64,000 nt of DNA from an uncultured Eubacteriales bacterium (GTDB lineage Bacteria; Bacillota; Clostridia; Oscillospirales; Acutalibacteraceae). The notes under the pieces were generated by a model, which worked only from the letters and a program-made list of their open reading frames with translations, was not told the origin of the DNA and did not search any database. Below are positions 58,014 through 64,000 of this stretch, piece by piece (position 1 is the first letter of the stretch; each line of letters starts with the position of its first letter). The stretch is taken from the NCBI GenBank assembly GCA_934445035.1, contig CAKSDI010000002.1, positions 281,595-345,594 of the forward strand. Reading direction: 5' to 3'. The position numbers and the translations under genes were made by a program.

Positions 58014-60290
58014 ATGAAAAAGATAATTTCTCAAAAAATAATAAGTATTTTAACAGTTATTGTTTTGCTTAGCATAACTCTGTTCGGTACTTTTTCTTTA
58101 ACCGCCGCCGCAGAAGAAAGAAAGCGAACAATATCAGTGAATACTTCAAGTGTTATTCAGGAGGATTTCTGGGGTAACGGCAATAACTTATGGACATATT
58201 CTTACTATGCAGGTATGAATGACGCTTATAATCTTATTAATGTTAATCGCACTGATATAAATCAGCCTAAAATAATGCGAATGATGTTTATGCCGCAGTG
58301 GCTCACTTATACCGACCGCACTCCCGAAGAGCAGCAAGCCGCCTGGGAGGCAGGGGATTATAAATGGGATTCGGTTGATACTGTTAATTTCTTTAAAAAA
58401 GTAAAAATGTATCAGGAATCCGGCACAGTAGTTCAGTTCAATATGGGCGGAAGGTGCTCAAAAGATACAAAAATGAGCGAGTGGTTCCCTGTAAAAGATT
58501 CTTTTGTTACATTTTACGGTACTCCGAGAGAAGCTAAGACCCGCGGCGCACCGGCTAATTTAAAAGCCTTTGCAAAAGCTACTGCCGCCGTATTTGTGAA
58601 AGCAAAATCAATGGGTATCACTAATATGACAAGGCTTTCATTTTATAACGAGGTTGCAGGTTATACCTTTGAGGCGTTTTTCGATAAGCGCGTTTATTGG
58701 GTTGAAATGATAAAGCTCGTTCACGAGGAATTAAAAGCCGCAGGTTTCAGAGATAAGGGTACCGAAGATTATGTTTATATCGACGGCACTGAAACCGCAG
58801 GATTTATTTCACATTCCACCGTATCAAATTTCGATGATTATGTTTATGAGCATTTAAGAGATGAAAACGGCGATCCTATTTTCGATACCATAAGCAATCA
58901 TCAATATATGAGCGTTACTATCGAACAATATAGGAAGGATTCCGAGGACATTGTAAAAAGATATTCGGACACTCCCATTTTTAATACCGAGGGTGCGGGA
59001 AAACCGCAGCAAGCAAACTCCGATAATACAAACGGTGAATATAACTTGAGTTACGGAGTAAATGAATCTTCCGTTTGTTTAATGATTGCAAACGGCGGAT
59101 TTGCAGGTAATGCATTATGGTATGAAAGCGCCGAATATTTAGGAGATCCTTTTTATAGTGAGCAGTCCGGCAGAAAAATGTGTAACTGGGAATTCCCCAC
59201 AAGAGGCACATTCGATGTGGGAGAAAACAATGCTCAGCGAGGACTTTTCTACAGATATGTTGACGCTCATTCCAAAGTTTATAAAACCGCGTCTTCAGAT
59301 GATGATATCTATGCCGCATCATTTGCAAATAAGGATAATAAACATTCCGTATTTGCAGAGTTTGATTACGGAAAATCCGGAGTAAGCAGAGAAATAACCG
59401 TTGAGTTTACAGGAAACAATGTTCCTGCCGACGGTACGGTTTTCGAGCGCCATATATATGTTTTCCCCGATAAAAAAGATGGTCAGGATCTGCCTGACAG
59501 TGACGATCCGTCTTATTATAGGGACTCTGACGGTAACACCGTCGGCGGAGGAAACGCTATAATTCCCGTTACCGATAAAAAGCTTACCGTTTCGAACGGA
59601 AAAATCGTCGATAACGAGATAGGCGACAAGCATTATTTAGTTCTTTATACAATGCTTGACGAGCAGACTCAGATCGAAGTTAATACCAACACTCAGACTG
59701 TTGATTACAAAGCCAATAAGACAACAAAACAAGGCACTTTTGAGGGAATTGAATTCCCCACTGCGCCGAACGGTACCACAGAGCTTTCCGTAAGAAAAAT
59801 TTACGGATCGAATTGCTCTTTAAATGATATTAAGTGGGAAATCGTCGGTAAAAACCCTGCCGCTTTGAATTATTATAATTCTACATATGACGAGCAGACA
59901 GGGCTCGGCGGCGGTTACGGAATGACGACTGAAAACTGCGGCACTTTAAGCACTACCTCAGGCGGAAGCGTTATTTATACCGCTTCAAATACCGAGATAG
60001 GAGATACAGTGGCGATCAAAGCTTATTTAAACTCTGATCCTGATTCTTATAGAATTATTATAATTCCTATAGGTTACAGCGTAACATTTGAAAGCAATAA
60101 CGGGGAATTCGCTTTCACAAAATCTTACGCAGTCGGTGAATATGAAGTCTATCTTCCTATTCCTGAAAAAGACGGCAAGGTTTTTGAGGGCTGGTATGAT
60201 AATCCGTCTTTCACAGGCGAAAAATACGAAAAATCCGATAAAGAAAAATTAAGCGGCGGCAAAACGCTTTATGCAAAATGGTCGGCATAA
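58014..60290 (+). CDS. Secreted glycosidase-like protein (clan GH-A type barrel) with InlB-type repeat
   Basis: A 758-residue protein. The frame is open from 57978, but AGGAGA lies 6 nt before this ATG, which begins a normal signal peptide ending near LTAAAEE. The barrel domain has a candidate acid/base Glu in SFYNEVAGY (Glu213) and a candidate nucleophile in IFNTEGAG (Glu326). Their spacing and the NE pair suit clan GH-A enzymes such as GH39, GH5 or GH30-like families. A beta-sandwich follows, and the end (about 690-757) is an InlB/Listeria-Bacteroides repeat (VFEGWYDNPSFTGEKY, then TLYAKWSA). The exact GH family and substrate are not certain. Confidence 0.75.
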   Translation: MKKIISQKIISILTVIVLLSITLFGTFSLTAAAEERKRTISVNTSSVIQEDFWGNGNNLWTYSYYAGMNDAYNLINVNRTDINQPKIMRMMFMPQWLTYTDRTPEEQQAAWEAGDYKWDSVDTVNFFKKVKMYQESGTVVQFNMGGRCSKDTKMSEWFPVKDSFVTFYGTPREAKTRGAPANLKAFAKATAAVFVKAKSMGITNMTRLSFYNEVAGYTFEAFFDKRVYWVEMIKLVHEELKAAGFRDKGTEDYVYIDGTETAGFISHSTVSNFDDYVYEHLRDENGDPIFDTISNHQYMSVTIEQYRKDSEDIVKRYSDTPIFNTEGAGKPQQANSDNTNGEYNLSYGVNESSVCLMIANGGFAGNALWYESAEYLGDPFYSEQSGRKMCNWEFPTRGTFDVGENNAQRGLFYRYVDAHSKVYKTASSDDDIYAASFANKDNKHSVFAEFDYGKSGVSREITVEFTGNNVPADGTVFERHIYVFPDKKDGQDLPDSDDPSYYRDSDGNTVGGGNAIIPVTDKKLTVSNGKIVDNEIGDKHYLVLYTMLDEQTQIEVNTNTQTVDYKANKTTKQGTFEGIEFPTAPNGTTELSVRKIYGSNCSLNDIKWEIVGKNPAALNYYNSTYDEQTGLGGGYGMTTENCGTLSTTSGGSVIYTASNTEIGDTVAIKAYLNSDPDSYRIIIIPIGYSVTFESNNGEFAFTKSYAVGEYEVYLPIPEKDGKVFEGWYDNPSFTGEKYEKSDKEKLSGGKTLYAKWSA

Positions 60291-60305
60291 GAAAGGAGAT
60301 AATTT

Positions 60306-63300
60306 ATGAAAATGATATCATTTAAAAAATTCATAAGCAAAAATGTTGCTTATATCCTTTCTTTTGCACTTATTGCAGGAGTTTTAGTTCCGGTTTTATC
60401 TCTTAATAAAACATCTGCTGCGACGGAAACAGAAAAAAACTCATTTATTTCGGAAATTAAATCAGCGTGGAGCAAAATGTCGGTCGGTGATACCGCTCTA
60501 AGACCTACAGCCGAAAAGGTGAATAATAAGCCTGCCACTGTGTTTACCGAAAATGAAATGAAAAAATCCGATAAGGATAATATTCCATTTGACGGTAAAA
60601 TAACAGCTTTAGGAGATACTTTCAGCTATTTTTCAGGCTCTTATAACGGAAATTATTCTTTTCCCGGATCTTCGGCAAGCTCGTCTGAAAGATTTTTATA
60701 CTATAATAAGAAAACCGATTATGTTGATTTTGATTTTTCGGGATATACAGGTTTTCAAATCAGTATGTATATCGAAGATATTTCTTCCGAAGGCGAATTA
60801 GTACCTTTATTTGTTTACAGAACATCGGGTAAAACTGCAGAGGGCAAAAAAGTGCCCATAACCTACGACATGAAAGGCAAATGGGTAACCTTTAAGGATA
60901 CCGACCTTTATAACGGAGGTATTGCAAAACTTGCAGAAGATAAAGGTACTTCGCAATTTGTTAATTTACAGCTCAACCTTTGCAAGGGCTTAAAATTAAA
61001 AGCTGTAAGCGGCTCGCTTGTTATGACAAAGTCTGTTTCTCTTCCTGAAAACAGCGCCTCCTGGAATTTAAGCGATTGGATATTAGCTGCGCTTAAATTG
61101 GATTACAGCAAATATTTGAATTATGAAGAATTGACCGCACTTCTAAACCGCGCGTCTACCGAATATAAGGAAGATTACAGCTTTGCAAAGCTTAAAGACG
61201 CCTGGAAGAGCTTAAAATATAAAACAGGCGAAACAGTTTATGTGGCTTCAAGAGAAAAAGCCGCAGGAACTAATTATGACGCCTCAAAAACCAATTCTTC
61301 AAACTATTTTATGAATACCGATGAAAACTTTGCACTTTTGCCGTCGGGAATTCAGAAATCAGATATAGGCGACGGATATTTAAAATTTGAAAGATCCTAT
61401 AATGCCGATTCGTTCAATAACGACAGACTTATGTACGGAACATATTCAAATTTTGATTATTGCTATTCAAGCGATCTTAAAATTGACGGATATACCGATT
61501 TCACATTATCTCTTTATATCGAAGATGTTAAAAAAGACGGTAATGTTCAGTTTCAATTTATAACAAGAAAATCTCAAACTGTACAAGGTAAAACAATTAA
61601 CCTTACTTCTGCCGATAACGGAAAATGGGTAACATTTAAGTTTTCGGATATGTACGACGGAACTGTAGTCGATTTATCTAAAGCTTTAAAAGATAAAGAT
61701 ATTACAGCAGGAATTCAGGAAAATCAATCGGGATTTTTAGGTTTTATGCAGATATTATCTTTAGGCGCCGTTTATAAGGGCTATGCAGGCTCATTTATAG
61801 GAATAGAAAATAATGAGCTGCCCGAAAATATCGGAAGTATGACTATCGCTGATTTTATTCTCGAAGCACAAAATCTCGATCTTTCCGCTTTTGATAACAC
61901 TCAGCAGTTTGCAGATACTTTAAACGAGTTGGTTCCGCTATTTGAAGATGAGCTTGTTTTATCAAAGCTAAAAAAAGCCTGGAGCAATATGAGCTCTGAA
62001 AGTACAATATTTGTTCCGTCAAGAGAAAAAGCGGCAAACAAGAATTATGACGCGGATAAAGATAATAAAAATGTTTATTTTTCTTCCGATAATACCGCTT
62101 CATTGCCGGTAGGAATAACATCTAAAGATTTAGGCTCAAATTATCTTAAATTTACAAGATCTTATGACCTTAATTCAAATTCTTCCGACAGAATAATGAT
62201 CGGAACACAAACCGGATTTGACAGCTATGGATCCAGCAAGATTAAAATTTCCGATTATTCAAATCTCCGCATTGCTTTCTATATAGAGGATGTTAAAAAA
62301 GCAGGCACTATAAGTTTTGAATTTATTAATACTTCCTCAAAAACATATTTTAACAAAACTTATTCTGTTTCGGCAAGCGATATCGGGAAATGGCTTGTTT
62401 TCACAGATGAGGATATGTACAGAGGGGGTATTTCAGCCCTTAAATCAGCTTATAATTCCGATGATAAAAATTTCGCATTTATGCAGCTTAATTTTTCGGG
62501 CGGTGCTATAATCAAAGGATACTGCGGCTCTCTTGTAGGACTTAAGAACGCTAAATTGCCTCAAAACACCGAAAATTGGAATTTAGCTGACTGGATATAT
62601 GCCGCAAATATTCTTGATCTTTCACAATATGATAATAATGTTGAAGAATTCAAAGCGGCTCTTGCAAACGCTATTGAATTAAGGGACAGAAAGCAGATTT
62701 CAAGATCTTCCGAATTAACATCTTTCCATAATTTTGAGGATTTTGACAGTTCAAAAATCGAGGGAAATATCTTAACAGGTAAAACTCCCGAAGTAACTTA
62801 TTATAACGGCTCTTCAAATAAAATTACTCTTAATTCGGAAACTGCCGCCGCATTAACAGACGGCACTATATCTGCCGACGCCGTGATCGCGGGTGCCGCT
62901 TATGAAACCGAAGACTGTTATACAGATATTGTTTATAATTTAAACGGCAAGGCAACAATATCGGATATCTATATTGCAAACAGCATAAACGAAGCTTTGA
63001 GAAATGCTAAATATTATATTTATGCTTCAACGGGTATTACTGATCTGTTTGATACAAACAGTCTTATAGCCGTCTGCGATAATTCCGCAAAAGATGCCGT
63101 AACCGCATACAATTATACCAAAATAGGAAACATCACCGCTAATTATCTTGCGATAAGAGTTACAAAGCCTTATTCTGATAAAGTGCTTTATGACGGAAAC
63201 ATTAGATTTTCGGAGATAACGGCAATAGGAACAGTTAAGAATTATACTGTAGAAAAAGGCGACTTTTCAAACGAAAAGATAGCATCTATAGGAAAAAGCC

Positions 63301-64000
63301 TTATAAGCAATAAGGTAGCATCTTTCAGAAACAAAATCGGTATAAAATCTGAATACAGGACTGTTATAACCGACCGGAAATACCTTAACAACGGTCTTAC
63401 TGACGGCGATAATTCCACATTAGCTTATAATTATTCACCGGGAACAAGTGAGGATGGTACCGCAGAGTATATTGATATTTATTATAAGCTTGATGATGTT
63501 TACTTTATTAAGCAATTCTTTGTTAACGGAATGCGCGGAGTACCGGGACTTGAGCCGGGAACTTTTGAAATTTATGTTTCAAGAGATCTAAATTCACTGT
63601 TTTTATCCAAAAACCGCGTTGTTTCATTTGACAATACTCAAAGCAGTGAAGAAGGCACTTCCGTTTCAAACCTGATTACTTTAGAAAACGGCGGAGTTTT
63701 GGGCAAATATGTTTCTTTCAGAATAACATCTTATTGCAGCGATTTTGAGTCTGCTAAAGCAATCTATGGTTTAAGCAATCTTTCATTAAGGCTTTCCGAA
63801 CTCGGAGTATACGGAACCGAGCGGCCTCTCGAAGAAACGAACCTGCTTAGCCATATGCCGGTAAAGGTATATAGGACATCGGGGAATAATAAGAGCCTTG
63901 TATCCGAGAGCGAATATACAGGAAAAATGCATCAGCTTATATATGACGGACTGTATAATAAGAGCGCGGATATAAATACAAATAATAAAACAGTCGACTT
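60306..64000 (+). CDS. Giant secreted modular protein, cut by the window end
   Basis: The frame is open from this ATG to the last base of the window (1231 codons) with no stop, so the C-terminus is missing. AAAGGAG lies 7 nt upstream and the preceding gene ends 15 nt before the ATG. The start MKMISFKKFISKNVAYILSF leads to a signal peptide ending near NKTSAA. Three copies of the same module as in the 894-residue protein lie at about residues 85-245, 313-500 and 572-752. They are linked by helical segments with (L/I)K-x-AW and by the conserved joint SREKAAGTNYDA. Residues about 1015-1175 resemble an F5/8 type C (discoidin-like) domain (NNGLTDGDNSTLAYNY, FFVNGMRGVPGLEPGTFEIY). It probably binds a complex glycan outside the cell. 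Other domains may follow beyond the window. Confidence 0.82.
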   Translation, partial: MKMISFKKFISKNVAYILSFALIAGVLVPVLSLNKTSAATETEKNSFISEIKSAWSKMSVGDTALRPTAEKVNNKPATVFTENEMKKSDKDNIPFDGKITALGDTFSYFSGSYNGNYSFPGSSASSSERFLYYNKKTDYVDFDFSGYTGFQISMYIEDISSEGELVPLFVYRTSGKTAEGKKVPITYDMKGKWVTFKDTDLYNGGIAKLAEDKGTSQFVNLQLNLCKGLKLKAVSGSLVMTKSVSLPENSASWNLSDWILAALKLDYSKYLNYEELTALLNRASTEYKEDYSFAKLKDAWKSLKYKTGETVYVASREKAAGTNYDASKTNSSNYFMNTDENFALLPSGIQKSDIGDGYLKFERSYNADSFNNDRLMYGTYSNFDYCYSSDLKIDGYTDFTLSLYIEDVKKDGNVQFQFITRKSQTVQGKTINLTSADNGKWVTFKFSDMYDGTVVDLSKALKDKDITAGIQENQSGFLGFMQILSLGAVYKGYAGSFIGIENNELPENIGSMTIADFILEAQNLDLSAFDNTQQFADTLNELVPLFEDELVLSKLKKAWSNMSSESTIFVPSREKAANKNYDADKDNKNVYFSSDNTASLPVGITSKDLGSNYLKFTRSYDLNSNSSDRIMIGTQTGFDSYGSSKIKISDYSNLRIAFYIEDVKKAGTISFEFINTSSKTYFNKTYSVSASDIGKWLVFTDEDMYRGGISALKSAYNSDDKNFAFMQLNFSGGAIIKGYCGSLVGLKNAKLPQNTENWNLADWIYAANILDLSQYDNNVEEFKAALANAIELRDRKQISRSSELTSFHNFEDFDSSKIEGNILTGKTPEVTYYNGSSNKITLNSETAAALTDGTISADAVIAGAAYETEDCYTDIVYNLNGKATISDIYIANSINEALRNAKYYIYASTGITDLFDTNSLIAVCDNSAKDAVTAYNYTKIGNITANYLAIRVTKPYSDKVLYDGNIRFSEITAIGTVKNYTVEKGDFSNEKIASIGKSLISNKVASFRNKIGIKSEYRTVITDRKYLNNGLTDGDNSTLAYNYSPGTSEDGTAEYIDIYYKLDDVYFIKQFFVNGMRGVPGLEPGTFEIYVSRDLNSLFLSKNRVVSFDNTQSSEEGTSVSNLITLENGGVLGKYVSFRITSYCSDFESAKAIYGLSNLSLRLSELGVYGTERPLEETNLLSHMPVKVYRTSGNNKSLVSESEYTGKMHQLIYDGLYNKSADINTNNKTVD

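Overview
The window looks like a chromosomal segment of a low-GC, anaerobic, probably spore-forming Clostridia bacterium. The best guess is the Oscillospirales/Ruminococcaceae side of the class. The support is dipicolinate synthase (spoVFAB) and a SPOCS/LysM spore-envelope protein, two [FeFe]-hydrogenases with a PP2C/SpoIIE phosphatase, GTP-type PEP carboxykinase, a surface protein with an SPKTG-type sorting signal, a dockerin-like C-terminus, and strong AGGAG ribosome sites with some TTG/GTG starts. The taxonomy is inference from gene content only.

Layout. 1-2.8 kb: end of a CvpA-like membrane protein and a ClpC/E-type ATPase, then tRNA-Gly(TCC). 3.0-5.9 kb: complete proline operon proB-proA-proC. 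5.9-10.1 kb: a GLUG-type lipoprotein, then a polar amino-acid ABC transporter with a TrpR-like (YerC) regulator as last gene; its promoter overlaps an inverted-repeat operator. 10.2-13.5 kb: SPOCS/LysM protein facing a Na/Pi cotransporter. 13.6-18.3 kb: a very large cytoplasmic glycosidase divergent from a ROK sugar kinase and a SIS isomerase. 18.4-21 kb: putP-like symporter and a LysR regulator. 21.1-26.7 kb: kinase-like phosphotransferase, two small 2Fe-2S proteins, a PAS-containing sensory-type [FeFe]-hydrogenase, a SpoIIE-type phosphatase and a second hydrogenase. 26.7-29.3 kb (minus): dipicolinate synthase and CCA-adding enzyme. 29.4-34 kb: murC-alaX-prmA-prfB operon.

34-46 kb: an E2-like acyltransferase that lacks the catalytic His/Asp, class II aldolase, an SGNH hydrolase whose C-terminus and stop codon lie in a 276-bp element with perfect 24-bp terminal inverted repeats, a PqqD-ABC exporter-pyrophosphatase operon, nnrD, a lipoprotein, a DivIVA-like coiled coil, pckG and a C-terminally truncated MocR regulator. 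45.3-53.4 kb: an Agr/LytTR-type two-component system divergent from a 1949-residue cell-wall surface protein that is mosaic in base composition. 53.4-54.1 kb: an S23-type four-helix-bundle gene, a dense inverted-repeat region and tRNA-Leu(TAA). 54.2 kb to the end: AraC regulator, then a secreted polysaccharide-related cluster: a dockerin-bearing modular protein, a clan GH-A-like glycosidase and a giant modular protein cut by the window end. The two modular proteins share at least six copies of an unrecognised beta-rich, possibly carbohydrate-binding module.

The most unusual items are the shared module family, the terminal-inverted-repeat element inside the end of a gene, the orphan PqqD/ABC/PPase operon, the sensory-hydrogenase/phosphatase cassette and the mosaic surface protein. 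No CRISPR array, rRNA, transposase gene or recognisable riboswitch was seen. No stretch longer than about 300 bases lacks a gene; the longest gaps are described as features.
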